64,000 nt of DNA, from contig CAADYR010000063.1 of assembly GCA_900753305.1 (NCBI GenBank), forward strand, positions 29,655-93,654. The letters run 5' to 3'. The first letter of the stretch is position 1; each line of letters begins with the position of its first letter. The notes under the pieces are model-generated. The model was given only the letters and a program-made list of their open reading frames with translations. It did not search any database and was not told where the DNA came from. Shown one piece after another: positions 43,074-53,279 of the stretch. The position numbers were made by a program, and so were the translations under genes. This stretch comes from Lachnospiraceae bacterium. Its GTDB lineage: Bacteria > Bacillota > Clostridia > Lachnospirales > Lachnospiraceae.

Positions 43074-44777
43074 ATGAACAGATACGCAATGCAGCATATC
43101 ATGGACTCTTCCTTCTGTTTTCCCATATCGGAGAATGAAATAGAGATTCGTCTGCAGACGGCAAGAGATGATATGAAATGGGTCGAGCTTATATATGAAA
43201 GCAAATATGTCTTTGGCATGACGCAGAAGAGAGTGCGTATGAACAGGGCATACAGCAGTGAATTGTATGACTACTATACGATACGTCTACAGTTGGAAGA
43301 TACAAGACTGGCATATGTATTCTATGTCAATGATGGATACGAGAGCTGCTTTTTCTCGGAGGATGGTATTACCAGAGATTATGACTATACGAAGGGCTTC
43401 TATAATTTCTTTCAATATCCTTATATTAATCAGGCGGATATTATGGAAGAAGTAGACTGGATGAAAGAGGCTGTCTTTTATCAGATATTCGTAGACCGAT
43501 TCTATATGGGAGATAAGGACAAAGATACTTCGTATATTAACTGCCGCTGGGGAGATATTCCCACACCTTTTTCCTTTGCAGGAGGAGATCTGAGGGGAAT
43601 TACAGAGAAACTTGATTATATTATGTCCTTTGGATGTAATGCCCTTTATCTCACGCCTGTATTTCGCTCGATCTCTAATCATAAATATGATATCAGCGAT
43701 TATTATGCCATTGATCCTGAATTTGGCACGGCACAGGACCTTAAAACACTTGTGGAGGAAGCACACAGGCGGGGCATGCATGTAGTTCTGGATGCAGTGT
43801 TCAATCATTGCAGTGACAGGATGATGCAGTTTCAGGATGTAATTGCAAAAGGCAGAAAATCAAAATATTATGACTGGTTCTTCATTCACGGAGACAGGGT
43901 TGAGAGAAATGAGCATGGATATAATTATGAAACATTTGCTTCCTGCGATTATATGCCTAAGCTTAATACATCTAATCCCAGTGTACAGGAGTATCTTATC
44001 GGAATCGGCTGTCATTATCTTAGAGAGTATGGAATAGATGGCTGGAGACTGGATGTATCTGATGAGGTCAGTCATGATTTCTGGAGAGCATTTAGAAAGG
44101 CGATCAAGGGCTGCAATAAAAATGCCGTTATTATCGGAGAAAACTGGCATAATGCATATTCTAACCTGAGGGGAGATCAGTACGATAGTATTATGAATTA
44201 TGCGTTTACCAAAGCATGCCTGGACTATTTTGCACAGGAGAGTATGGATGCCCGGCATTTTGCATGGAAGCTCAATGATCTGTTAATGAGAAATACAGAT
44301 ACGGTAAATGCAATGATGCTCAATCTTCTGGACAGTCATGATACACACAGATTCATCAGTGAAGTAGGTGGAAAGAGATTCCAGATGAAGGCGGCATTGT
44401 GTCTGCTCTATCTTTTCCCTGGCGTTCCATGCATTTATTATGGAACGGAGATACTGACTCCTGGCGGTTATGACCCTGACAGCAGAAGATGTATGGACTG
44501 GAGCAGGACGGACAGACAGGGTGAGTATGCGGATATCTATGAATTACTGAGTCGTCTGGCACAGTTAAGAAAGGAATATGCCCATCAGAAGATCAGTACC
44601 GATATCAGACAGGAGAAAGGCGTATTTATATTGACACAGCATATGACGTCTGAGAAGCTGCATTTATATATCAATAGTACGGATGCGCGTGCCGTCATTG
44701 GAGGACAGGAGATACAGAAGAGAAGTTATATGGTGGTAAAAGAGCTTGCAGATGGCAGTCAAATAAAGGTATTGTAA
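43074..44777 (+). CDS. GH13 alpha-amylase family enzyme (cyclomaltodextrinase/neopullulanase-like)
   Basis: A 567-residue cytosolic enzyme. An N-terminal beta domain (about 1-125) resembles CBM34. The barrel has the four GH13 regions: DAVFNHCSD, GWRLDVSDE (nucleophile Asp), GENWHN (acid/base Glu) and LDSHDTHR (third acid). ALYLTPVFRSISNHKYDISDYYAID also fits subfamily 20 enzymes that open cyclodextrins and cut maltodextrins inside the cell. No signal peptide is present. It sits between the binding lipoprotein and the transporter genes. Confidence 0.92.
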   Translation: MNRYAMQHIMDSSFCFPISENEIEIRLQTARDDMKWVELIYESKYVFGMTQKRVRMNRAYSSELYDYYTIRLQLEDTRLAYVFYVNDGYESCFFSEDGITRDYDYTKGFYNFFQYPYINQADIMEEVDWMKEAVFYQIFVDRFYMGDKDKDTSYINCRWGDIPTPFSFAGGDLRGITEKLDYIMSFGCNALYLTPVFRSISNHKYDISDYYAIDPEFGTAQDLKTLVEEAHRRGMHVVLDAVFNHCSDRMMQFQDVIAKGRKSKYYDWFFIHGDRVERNEHGYNYETFASCDYMPKLNTSNPSVQEYLIGIGCHYLREYGIDGWRLDVSDEVSHDFWRAFRKAIKGCNKNAVIIGENWHNAYSNLRGDQYDSIMNYAFTKACLDYFAQESMDARHFAWKLNDLLMRNTDTVNAMMLNLLDSHDTHRFISEVGGKRFQMKAALCLLYLFPGVPCIYYGTEILTPGGYDPDSRRCMDWSRTDRQGEYADIYELLSRLAQLRKEYAHQKISTDIRQEKGVFILTQHMTSEKLHLYINSTDARAVIGGQEIQKRSYMVVKELADGSQIKVL

Positions 44778-44805
44778 TAGAAGGATTAAGAAAAGAGGTA
44801 GAGCA

Positions 44806-46290
44806 ATGAAGAAAACGGCAACGATGACAATGATGCTGGTATTGGCATCCGGTCTATGTGCATGCGGGGCAGCTTCTGATCAGACCACAGTACAGCAGAC
44901 AGACGCAAAAGAAGAGGGTGAAACGGTAGTATTACATATTCTGGAGAATGATACAGCCAAGTCAGAAGGATATCTGGATGCGCTGTTGTCAGCTTTTAAT
45001 GAAGCATATGCAGATCAGGGAATACAGGCAGTAGATGCCAATATGGACGAATACACGGATCTGGCGGCAAATGGTCCTTATGGATATGGCCCCGATGTAT
45101 TATATCAGGCAAATGACAAGCTTATGACTTATGCGGAGGATAAGCATATTCTGGCATTGAATATCGAAGATTATGATTGCTATGAAACGGTTCCACAGCA
45201 GGCATGGGATGCCTTTTCCATGGTAAAAGACGGTAAGACCTACTATTGTGGAATCCCGGTCAATATTCAGGAACCAATGCTCTTTTACAGGGAAGACCAA
45301 ATGCCGGATGACTGGCAGAGCAACTGGGATAAGGATGGAAATGGTGTTGCTGACTTTTTTGAGAACTGGAATGACCTGTATGCATATTCCAGACAGCTTC
45401 GTGAAGAAGATGAGAGTGCCGGAAAGGACAGTCAGTATGGATTCATGGCATCATTAAATAACCTGTATCTGTCATCAGAGTTTGTCTTCTCCTATGGAGG
45501 ATATGTATTCGGACAGGATGAGGATGGAACGCTTAATACACAGGATATCGGTTTTGCGGCGAATGATACTGTTCTGGGAATGCAGGCGCTTAAGCAGATG
45601 GCAGGGCTTATGAATGAAGGTTGCATTGATGATACGATCACATTGAACCGCTATGAAAAGCTTGCTGATGGAAGTTATTTCTGTACTGTTTCCACGCCTG
45701 ACACCTACAGCCTTTTTATAGAGAAACTGGCACTTCATTATGAAAAAGAAGGAATATCAAAGGAAGAAGCACAAAAAGAGGCAAAAAATAACCTGAAAAT
45801 GATAGAGCTGCCGGCTAAAATGCCAGCCGATGGAGACTTGAGCAGGGATTCTGCCCAGATGAAGGATTCTGACTGGGTTGATACGGTTGTCATGGGTGGT
45901 GTGAATGGTTATGGGATCAGTTCCTATACGAAGAACCGGGAAGCCTGCATTGCATTCGTTAATTTCGCAACCAGTTATGATATGATCCTGCAAAGAGCGA
46001 CTATGCTTGGAATTGCGCCTGCCCGTTCTGATGTAGCCAGTGAATGTGGAGATACAGCAGATACAATATTCAAAAGCCTGTCAGAGGGCAGAATCTATCT
46101 GATGCCATCTGTCAAGGCAGTAGATCAGATCTGGGTTCCCACTCAGACCTTAATGGGAGATATGGCAAAGGATGCTTACCGAAGCAGGAATGGTGAAACA
46201 CAGAAGTACAGCAGTGAGGCTGATGTGCTGGCAGCCCTGCAGACAGTAAATAAAAATATTTATGATGCAGTATATACACTTTCGGAATAG
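44806..46290 (+). CDS. Maltodextrin-type ABC solute-binding lipoprotein
   Basis: A 494-residue binding protein with lipobox LCAC (Cys20), larger than Escherichia MalE. The middle has blocks usual for family 1 sugar-binding proteins (YGPDVLYQANDKL, GIPVNIQEPMLFYREDQMP). A long insertion with NWDKDGNGVADFFENWNDLY looks like a calcium-type loop. It is the specificity component for the two permeases encoded next. A strong GAGG-type ribosome site precedes the ATG. Confidence 0.88.
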   Translation: MKKTATMTMMLVLASGLCACGAASDQTTVQQTDAKEEGETVVLHILENDTAKSEGYLDALLSAFNEAYADQGIQAVDANMDEYTDLAANGPYGYGPDVLYQANDKLMTYAEDKHILALNIEDYDCYETVPQQAWDAFSMVKDGKTYYCGIPVNIQEPMLFYREDQMPDDWQSNWDKDGNGVADFFENWNDLYAYSRQLREEDESAGKDSQYGFMASLNNLYLSSEFVFSYGGYVFGQDEDGTLNTQDIGFAANDTVLGMQALKQMAGLMNEGCIDDTITLNRYEKLADGSYFCTVSTPDTYSLFIEKLALHYEKEGISKEEAQKEAKNNLKMIELPAKMPADGDLSRDSAQMKDSDWVDTVVMGGVNGYGISSYTKNREACIAFVNFATSYDMILQRATMLGIAPARSDVASECGDTADTIFKSLSEGRIYLMPSVKAVDQIWVPTQTLMGDMAKDAYRSRNGETQKYSSEADVLAALQTVNKNIYDAVYTLSE

Positions 46291-46313
46291 TAAGTACGGA
46301 AATGAGGAGCGAA

Positions 46314-47618
46314 ATGAAAAGTAAGAATAAAATGACACATATGTCAGTTCAAGTCAAGGCTTCCATGATCGTGATGGGAACAGGACAGCTCATGTATCAT
46401 CAGTGGATCAAGGGCTTTCTATATCTGGCGGTGCTGATTGCAGCAATTCTATACTTTATACTGACAGGAGTGTCAGATGTGATCGGCTTTTTTACACTGG
46501 GAACTGTGGAAGCAGATCCATGGCTTGGAACACCGGGCGATGATTCTGTCATTATGCTTTTGCGGGGACTGTTTTCTTTTCTGGTGATGATAGCAGTGGT
46601 TCTGGTGTATCGCTCTAATGTAAAGGACATAGTAGAATGTGATAAAAAAGTACATATGGGTAAGGAGCTTCCTGCCTTTGGCAAAGCTGTCGGTATTTTT
46701 CTGGACAGAAAATTCTACATTGTAGCGCTGGCGTTACCTGTTGCAGGGGTTCTGGTTTTTCAGGTGATTCCCATAGTATTCATGATTCTGATCGCATTTA
46801 CTAATTATGGAGGAGATATCGTTCCTCCCAAACTGGTTGACTGGATCGGGATAGGTAATTTCACCAAGATACTGGCACTTTCTGATATCAAGAACACCTT
46901 TTTCAAAATACTGGGATGGAACCTGATATGGGCGGTTGCTTCCACTTTCCTGAATTATTTTGGTGGACTGGGGCTTGCACTGCTGCTGAACAAGGAGTGT
47001 GTGAAAGGCAAAAAGTTCTGGCGGGCATTTCCCATCCTTGCTTATGCAGTACCGGGATTTATTACCCTGCTGGCATTTAAGTTCATGTTCTCTTACGGAG
47101 GACCAATCAATTACTATATTACATCGGCAGGGGGCAATGCAGTAGGATTTCTGGATATTGATGCAGGAATCAAAGCCAAACTGATCGGCCTGTTTGTCAA
47201 TGCCTGGATCAGTATTCCTACGTCTATGTTACTGGCAACAGGTATTTTATCCAATATGAACACAGATCTGTATGAAGCAGCCAGCATTGATGGAGCTACC
47301 AAATGGAAACAGTTCGTTAAAATTACGCTTCCTTTTGTTATTTTTTCTACTACACCGGTGCTTATTACGAGCTTCATCGGAAACTTTAACAATTTCGGCG
47401 TGTTTTACTTCCTCAGAGGCGGTCTGTATATGGATGGCTATTTCCTTGCCAGTGATACGGACCTGCTGATCAACTGGCTGTATAATCTGTCGATTGATAA
47501 TAATTATTATGGGATCGGAGCAGCAGTAAGCCTGATCATCTTTATTATCACATCTGTAATTTCACTGACTGTGTATGTCAGAAGCTCAGCATACAGGAAG
47601 GAGGATACGTTCCGATGA
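46314..47618 (+). CDS. Maltodextrin ABC permease, MalF-like
   Basis: A 434-residue permease; the ATG at 46314 has GAGGAG 6 bases upstream, better than the ATG at 46302. Eight predicted helices, with two N-terminal ones and a cytoplasmic linker before the core, as in MalF. The EAA loop is DLYEAASIDGATKWKQFVKI (about 320-339). The large periplasmic loop of E. coli MalF is missing, as usual in Gram-positives. It overlaps the next permease gene by 4 bp. Confidence 0.92.
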   Translation: MKSKNKMTHMSVQVKASMIVMGTGQLMYHQWIKGFLYLAVLIAAILYFILTGVSDVIGFFTLGTVEADPWLGTPGDDSVIMLLRGLFSFLVMIAVVLVYRSNVKDIVECDKKVHMGKELPAFGKAVGIFLDRKFYIVALALPVAGVLVFQVIPIVFMILIAFTNYGGDIVPPKLVDWIGIGNFTKILALSDIKNTFFKILGWNLIWAVASTFLNYFGGLGLALLLNKECVKGKKFWRAFPILAYAVPGFITLLAFKFMFSYGGPINYYITSAGGNAVGFLDIDAGIKAKLIGLFVNAWISIPTSMLLATGILSNMNTDLYEAASIDGATKWKQFVKITLPFVIFSTTPVLITSFIGNFNNFGVFYFLRGGLYMDGYFLASDTDLLINWLYNLSIDNNYYGIGAAVSLIIFIITSVISLTVYVRSSAYRKEDTFR

Positions 47619-48460
47619 ATCATTCAACACATGCAACCCGTCATAAAAAAGCAGATACCATTGTGACGCACATTGTACTGATCGCAGTATGTGCCGTGTT
47701 TTTCTTTCCTGTGTTATGGCTTATTATGGCATCCTTTTCCAGAAGCGGCTCTATCTATGACATAGGAGGATTTTTCCCGGACAGTTTCAGTCTGGCGGGA
47801 TATCGCAGGCTTTTTATGGATACCGGCATGTATGATTATCCCCGGTGGCTGAAAAATACACTTTTTGTTGCGGTATTCTCCAGTCTGATCGGTACAGTAC
47901 TGGTCATCCTGACTGCATATACAATAAGCAGGTTTCAGTTTGCTGGCAAGAAGGCATTCATGAAATCAGCACTGGTATTGTCCATGTTTCCAAGCTTTAT
48001 GGGAATGACGGCAGTTTATCTGCTGATGGTGAATTTCAATCTCATAAACCGTCTGTGGAGTCTGATCTTCATCTATGCGGCAGGAGCACCTATGGGTTAT
48101 CTGGTCCAGAAGGGGTATTTCGATACAATATCCAATTCTATTTATGAGGCAGCCAGAATGGATGGTGCGACTAATATGAGAGTGTTTTGCAGTGTAACCT
48201 TACCGCTGTCCAAACCGATCATTGTATATACGGCGCTTACGCAGTTTGCGTGGCCCTGGAGTGACTTTATCCTGCCTAACCTGTTATTAAAGAACAAAGA
48301 TCTGTGGACGGTGGCAGTAGGACTGATGCATCTGGATGAAACACAGTTTACCAGATTTGCAGCAGGGTCTGTTTTTATTGCAGTTCCTATTGTAATTCTG
48401 TACTTTGCATTGTCTAATTTCCTTGTGGCCGGAGTTTCTGCCGGAGCGGTAAAAGAATAA
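47615..48460 (+). CDS. Maltodextrin ABC permease, MalG-like
   Basis: A 281-residue, six-helix permease. EAA loop NSIYEAARMDGATNMRVF (about 169-186). It ends with FLVAGVSAGAVKE, a typical MalG-type tail. It pairs with the preceding permease; no ATPase gene is present in the cluster, so a shared MsmX/MalK-type ATPase is expected elsewhere. The operon ends with a GC-rich terminator. Confidence 0.93.
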   Translation: MNHSTHATRHKKADTIVTHIVLIAVCAVFFFPVLWLIMASFSRSGSIYDIGGFFPDSFSLAGYRRLFMDTGMYDYPRWLKNTLFVAVFSSLIGTVLVILTAYTISRFQFAGKKAFMKSALVLSMFPSFMGMTAVYLLMVNFNLINRLWSLIFIYAAGAPMGYLVQKGYFDTISNSIYEAARMDGATNMRVFCSVTLPLSKPIIVYTALTQFAWPWSDFILPNLLLKNKDLWTVAVGLMHLDETQFTRFAAGSVFIAVPIVILYFALSNFLVAGVSAGAVKE

Positions 48461-48467
48461 TATAAGT

Positions 48468-48499
48468 TGAGCCAGCCCGGAAGGGCTGGCTCATTTCTC
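48468..48499. terminator. Terminator after the maltodextrin operon
   Basis: TGAGCCAGCCC pairs perfectly with GGGCTGGCTCA around GGAA, followed by TTTCTC. It lies between convergent genes. Confidence 0.9.
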
Positions 48500-48505
48500 A
48501 TCTGG

Positions 48506-50458
48506 TTATAAGTTATTTAATTTTTCAAATTTATTCTTCAGTTCATCGGACACTTCACCAATCATGCTTGCAGAAGCGGCAATCTCTTCTGTGCTGGCAG
48601 CGAGATTGCTGATTCTGCCATTGACATCATCCACAATCTCCATTAAGTGATCTGCCTCTGTTGTAAGGTGTTCAATGGCCTGAACAATCGCATCTTTATT
48701 CTTATTGCTATCCAGTGCAGTATCTTTACTGGTCTCACTTAAATGCTTGATTTCATCAGCTACGACAGCAAAGCCCTTACCAGCTTCGCCAGCTCTGGCA
48801 GCCTCGATGGAAGCATTCAGGGAGAGCAGATTGGTACGGTTAGCTACCTGGGTAATACTGTTGTTATTGTCCTCTAATTGCAGTAAGAGGTTACTGATCA
48901 TATGGAAGGAATCCTGCATATTGTTGCAGAAGCTGACAACGTCAGCCATATGACTGCTGATATTGCTGCTTTCTTCTGCATTACTGTTATTGCCATTTAC
49001 CATTTCGGAGATGGACTGGTTTAGTGTAGTAAACTGCTTTTCAGCATCGGATACCATTTCGCTGATGACCGCATTTTTATCGGATATTTCTTTGTTGGCA
49101 GCTTCCATTTCAGAAGAAAGTATCTGCAACTGTGCCTTTTCCTGTTCTACAGTGTCTTTTACATAATGAATACAGTTCGATGGAACATTACAGTCGTTGT
49201 GGATTGCACATGCCATATCCTGACAGGTAGAGTAACCGCAGGCGCTGCAGTTAATCTTGCGCTGCTCGGCACTATTCTTGTTTAATGACTGGAAGATAGC
49301 TTCCAGTTCCTGCGTATTAGGACGCTGAATCACATTGCCGGCAGACAGGTCTGTATATTTGCGGGCAAAATCGTTGGGATTAAGCTGTCTGAACTGGCGG
49401 TTCAGCGCTGCCAGACGCTGCTTGTGGGAGCTGCTCTCTTTCCAGGGACTTCCTGCCTTTTTCTTCTTGGAAGAAGCCTTGATACGCTGAATCTCATAGA
49501 GAATATTGTCATTATCAGCCTTCTGTGGCTCGATTCCTGTACCGTAGAGACAACCCTGCGCACAGTTGAGCGCATCTACCATAAAAGGCAGTTCCTTGTT
49601 GGAGGATACACGCTTGGCATAATCGTCCAGAAAATGATATACATGTTTCTCACCCTCAATCTGACGGATGAACAGGTCTTCTCCGCAGAACCAGTAGACA
49701 TTTTCCTTTAATCCACCAGGCATTGGGTAGATGGAACCAAGACCATATTCGATTTCTGTACCGACAGGATCACCCTTGATGTGATGGGTTCGTGCATAGT
49801 TCATAAGATGGTCAAAGGTTACATTGTAGTTCACGTAGCCGTTATTATTGGGATCATCGATCTCGGATTTTTTGGCAATACAGGGACTGATAAAAGCCAG
49901 CTTGTCCTGAATGTTCATATATTTACGAAGATAGATTGCTGCGCACATCAGAGGTGACTGCACGGGCATCAGCTTGGGAAGCAGTTCAGGAATATAATGT
50001 TCTATATAGTTTACAACAGCCGGACATGGCTGGGAGATACCGCCGGTAAAATTGTGTTCTGTAATGTAGCGGATGTACGCCCAGGTAGTAATATCCGCAC
50101 CGAAGCTGACACTGATGATGCGATTTACACCCATTTTTTTAAGCCCACCAAGGATACTCTTGTATTCATTTGGATAGTTGGCGGCAAAAGCCGGGGCAAT
50201 CAGAAGAGATATTTTCTGACCTTTTGCCAGATCAGCAAAGAATTCTTCTGTGTCATCGTAATAGCTTCTGGCATTGTGTTCGCAGGCATCAAAGCAGGCA
50301 CCACAACCGATGCATTTATCCCCATCGACCTCAATAACAGTGCTGCCGTCTTTTTCTACTGCGCGGTTTGCTGTAATGACGGGACAGACAGAGATACATT
50401 TGTTACAACCAATGCAATTTTCATTGGTATATACGAAGCCTTTATGTAAATTGCTCAT
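48506..50458 (-). CDS. Soluble chemoreceptor fused to [FeFe]-hydrogenase-like sensor
   Basis: A 650-residue protein without membrane helices. Two 4Fe-4S ferredoxin motifs (Cys15/18/21/25 and Cys49/52/55/59) lead into a domain like the large subunit of [FeFe]-hydrogenase (about 80-345). The three H-cluster loops are recognisable: SQPCP (Cys145), SPCIAKK (Cys193) and NCAQGC (Cys299, Cys303). The proton-relay Cys that precedes Cys145 in active enzymes (TSCCP) is Pro here. A further FeS domain follows (NCSACGYSTC, Cys404/407/412), then a methyl-accepting signalling domain with NLLSLNASIEAARAGEAGKG (about 548-567). It probably senses hydrogen, CO or redox state and signals to CheA. AGGAGG precedes the start. 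Confidence 0.88.
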   Translation of the reverse strand: MSNLHKGFVYTNENCIGCNKCISVCPVITANRAVEKDGSTVIEVDGDKCIGCGACFDACEHNARSYYDDTEEFFADLAKGQKISLLIAPAFAANYPNEYKSILGGLKKMGVNRIISVSFGADITTWAYIRYITEHNFTGGISQPCPAVVNYIEHYIPELLPKLMPVQSPLMCAAIYLRKYMNIQDKLAFISPCIAKKSEIDDPNNNGYVNYNVTFDHLMNYARTHHIKGDPVGTEIEYGLGSIYPMPGGLKENVYWFCGEDLFIRQIEGEKHVYHFLDDYAKRVSSNKELPFMVDALNCAQGCLYGTGIEPQKADNDNILYEIQRIKASSKKKKAGSPWKESSSHKQRLAALNRQFRQLNPNDFARKYTDLSAGNVIQRPNTQELEAIFQSLNKNSAEQRKINCSACGYSTCQDMACAIHNDCNVPSNCIHYVKDTVEQEKAQLQILSSEMEAANKEISDKNAVISEMVSDAEKQFTTLNQSISEMVNGNNSNAEESSNISSHMADVVSFCNNMQDSFHMISNLLLQLEDNNNSITQVANRTNLLSLNASIEAARAGEAGKGFAVVADEIKHLSETSKDTALDSNKNKDAIVQAIEHLTTEADHLMEIVDDVNGRISNLAASTEEIAASASMIGEVSDELKNKFEKLNNL

Positions 50459-50608
50459 AATAGAAAACCTCCTCGTATTTGTTAAATTTCGGAGCTGTGA
50501 AATACATATAAAAACAGCAAATTGTAATAGTACATTTTACGAGATTTCTGTTAATATTATAACATAGTATGGTAAAAAGTGACAACAATACACATGCAAT
50601 AAAATAAA

Positions 50609-50636
50609 TTGTATTTTAAAAAGTCCATGTTAATAT
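50609..50636 (+). promoter_or_regulatory. Candidate promoter of the Jet operon
   Basis: TTGTAT (50609-50614), 16 bp, TAATAT (50631-50636). Transcription would start near 50643, about 28 bp before the ATG at 50671. Moderate match. Confidence 0.45.
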
Positions 50637-50670
50637 AAGGTATATGATAGATATAAAAATGGAGATTGAT

Positions 50671-51672
50671 ATGAAAAGAATAAGTCTGGATGATCTGGAA
50701 CATGCATTGCACCCTCAGGATTATCAACAACTGTATGAGGCTGTTTTGCATAGAATTGAACTTGGAGAGATAAAACCGGTTAAAGCATCTGGTAAAAACG
50801 GTAAAAAACCTGTATTATACAGGGAGTACTGGCTGATAGAACAGGCAAGGGGAGACGAAGAAGAATTGGTAGAGGAGCTTTCCTATCAATATGTGCCTGC
50901 TATTGCCACAGGATATTATATGAAACATCTACAGCAGTATCGTGAAGACCGGGAATGGCTTATGCTATTGAATCAATATCTAAGGGAACATAAATGCCTG
51001 CTGGAGTTCCCCATGTCTTTGAACGAGAGAAGCTATGATATCTGGCATAGAGAGAAATTCCTGAAAGAAGAACAGGGCAGAAAAATACTGAAGCGGTGTG
51101 GTATTCCCCTGGAAATGCTCAATCTCTATGAGACATCGGAACCTTTGGCTTATTATACGGATACAAAGGAAATTCCGCAGAATATTCTGCTTGTAGAAAA
51201 TAAAGATACCTTTTACAGTATAAGAAGGAATCTGCTTGCCGGAAAAAACAAAATACTTGGAATCACTATCGGAACAGTTATATATGGTGCCGGTAAGGGT
51301 ATTCTGCGCTCTTTCCAGGATTTTACATTGTGCTGTGAACCTTATATGAAAAACGAAGCGAACAGATTGCTGTACTTTGGGGACTTAGATTATGAAGGTA
51401 TCATGATCTATGAGAAACTGGCTGATAATTTTCTGGACTTTTGTATCATAGAACCTTTTGTACCGGGATATCATGCAATGCTGCATAAGGCAGCACTGAG
51501 GGGGCAGGAGCGTTTACCTCATATGAAGGAGAAGCAGAATCACAATATCGGGATGAAATTCCTGGAATACTTTTCCATGCAGGATAGACAGTATATAAAT
51601 GGTATTTTGGCAAAGAACAGATATATTCCACAGGAAATCTTAAATGGTGAGGATTTTAACAATGCAATATGA
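50671..51672 (+). CDS. jetD: Wadjet defence protein JetD (Toprim-like nuclease subunit)
   Basis: A 333-residue protein; the ATG at 50671 has TGGAG 5-6 bases upstream and beats the ATG at 50644. The N-terminal half (about 1-165) is helical and carries winged-helix-like sequence. The C-terminal half shows Toprim-type acidic residues: Glu176 in ILLVENKDTF and the Asp238/Asp240 pair in YFGDLDYEG. In Wadjet systems JetD is the DNA-cutting subunit activated when the SMC-like complex has extruded a small circular DNA. It is the first gene of four and overlaps jetA by 11 bp. Confidence 0.82.
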   Translation: MKRISLDDLEHALHPQDYQQLYEAVLHRIELGEIKPVKASGKNGKKPVLYREYWLIEQARGDEEELVEELSYQYVPAIATGYYMKHLQQYREDREWLMLLNQYLREHKCLLEFPMSLNERSYDIWHREKFLKEEQGRKILKRCGIPLEMLNLYETSEPLAYYTDTKEIPQNILLVENKDTFYSIRRNLLAGKNKILGITIGTVIYGAGKGILRSFQDFTLCCEPYMKNEANRLLYFGDLDYEGIMIYEKLADNFLDFCIIEPFVPGYHAMLHKAALRGQERLPHMKEKQNHNIGMKFLEYFSMQDRQYINGILAKNRYIPQEILNGEDFNNAI

Positions 51673-53269
51673 ATTTCTGAAACAGTTCCCCAAACGAATG
51701 AAGCATGTGGGAATGTATGCGTTAGTGCTGCAGAACAGCAGCCAGAAGCAGACATGGAAACAATACGGATTCCTGAAAACAGATGAACAGATCAATATTA
51801 TATTTGCCCTCATGCTGTATATCATGGAGCAGTCCTTAAAAGAGGAAAAATGTACCATGGATGATATGGGGGCATATCTGGATTACCTTAATATGACATA
51901 TTTTAATACAGGAATGTCTTTTGACGATTGCAGAAAGCTGGGAGATTTCATTATTAATGTAATTCTGTCAAATGAAGGAAAGGCAATGTATTTTGACGGA
52001 TATGATTTTGAGCAGAGAGCATATAAAATCATGAATATCAGTTATGTGTCAAATGAAATCGTATATCTGGATTCGGATGTGAAAAGGACATCCTACCGTT
52101 TGACAGAGGATGGCTATAATCTGCTGCTTTCCACGCTGGAAATCGAGAACAATATGAAGCTGACAATTCATGAGATGATATTCAAAATGCATCTGGAGAA
52201 GCAAAGCTACGACAAGGCAGTCGATGAGATTAAAAATGTATTTAACCTCTTGAGGATACAGCTCCAGAAGATCCAGGATGCCATGCTGCGTGTGCGTAGA
52301 AATGCATTAAGCTATTCTGTTTCGGACTATGAGCAGCTTCTTGGTGAAAATATGGAATCTATTGATATGACAAAGCAGAAGTTCCAAAGCTATAGGGAGA
52401 CTGTAAGGAAAAGGGCCAAAGAACTGGAAGAACAGAATATCAATGTAAGAAAGTTATCTGCACAGGAGGAGGAGAATCTGGAGAATCTCAGAATCATTGA
52501 AAGCTATCTTAACCGTGGTATCGATGAGCACCAGAAAATCCTGAATTCGCATTTTGACCTGAAAATCCTTTATGAAAAAGAACTGGAACTGTTGTCGCAA
52601 ATGTCATTGATCCAGAGATTTTCATTAAGGACAGATCTCTATGATAAGGTATTACAGGATGCTTCCGGATTGGATAATATAGATATATTTTTAAGACCGT
52701 TATTTCATCAGGCTCCGGATAAAATTTATAATCTGCAGAAAGCGACACAGCTTCAGCGTCCAATCAGGAAGAAGCAGCAGGAAGAAGAGGAAGAAGTACT
52801 GGACTTTGATGAAGACCAATGGCAGGAAGAATATGCAGCAAGAAAGCGCAAACGTCTTATGCAGTATGAGAACAGTCTTGGGTTTGTACTGGATAAAATG
52901 ATGGAAAAAGGCAAAATTACGCTGCAGGAGATGGCATCGTCTCTTGGCAGAGAAGAACAGAACACGTTAATTCCCGATATAGATATATTTAAAGAAATCA
53001 TGGTAGAGCTGATAAAAAGCCGTCATATTGATATAGATGCGCTGCGTAAGGAAAAGAGCGAGTATATTGCAGAGGAAACATTGGATTTCCAGCTAAATGA
53101 GATGATATTGGAGTTAGTGGATAAGGATGAAAGAAGGAAACACATTCATCAGATAGATATATACAGGCTTGAAGATGGTGGTGTAGTGGAGTTTAGAAAT
53201 ATCAGGAATGAGACCGGTGATGGAAAAACAGTACGTTGTTCCAATGTAGCATTGGAAATTGGAGAATAG
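51662..53269 (+). CDS. jetA: Wadjet defence protein JetA (kleisin-like)
   Basis: A 535-residue protein starting at 51662 inside the end of jetD, with GTGAGGA upstream. It is helical, with a winged-helix-type N-terminus (YEFLKQFPKRMKHVGMYALV), central coiled-coil segments (about 180-330) and an acidic linker rich in Glu (about 365-380). The size, position and predicted structure fit JetA, the MukF-like kleisin of Wadjet. The assignment rests mostly on the operon with the unmistakable JetC and JetD partners. Confidence 0.75.
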   Translation: MQYEFLKQFPKRMKHVGMYALVLQNSSQKQTWKQYGFLKTDEQINIIFALMLYIMEQSLKEEKCTMDDMGAYLDYLNMTYFNTGMSFDDCRKLGDFIINVILSNEGKAMYFDGYDFEQRAYKIMNISYVSNEIVYLDSDVKRTSYRLTEDGYNLLLSTLEIENNMKLTIHEMIFKMHLEKQSYDKAVDEIKNVFNLLRIQLQKIQDAMLRVRRNALSYSVSDYEQLLGENMESIDMTKQKFQSYRETVRKRAKELEEQNINVRKLSAQEEENLENLRIIESYLNRGIDEHQKILNSHFDLKILYEKELELLSQMSLIQRFSLRTDLYDKVLQDASGLDNIDIFLRPLFHQAPDKIYNLQKATQLQRPIRKKQQEEEEEVLDFDEDQWQEEYAARKRKRLMQYENSLGFVLDKMMEKGKITLQEMASSLGREEQNTLIPDIDIFKEIMVELIKSRHIDIDALRKEKSEYIAEETLDFQLNEMILELVDKDERRKHIHQIDIYRLEDGGVVEFRNIRNETGDGKTVRCSNVALEIGE

Positions 53270-53279
53270 GTGGGCAAAG

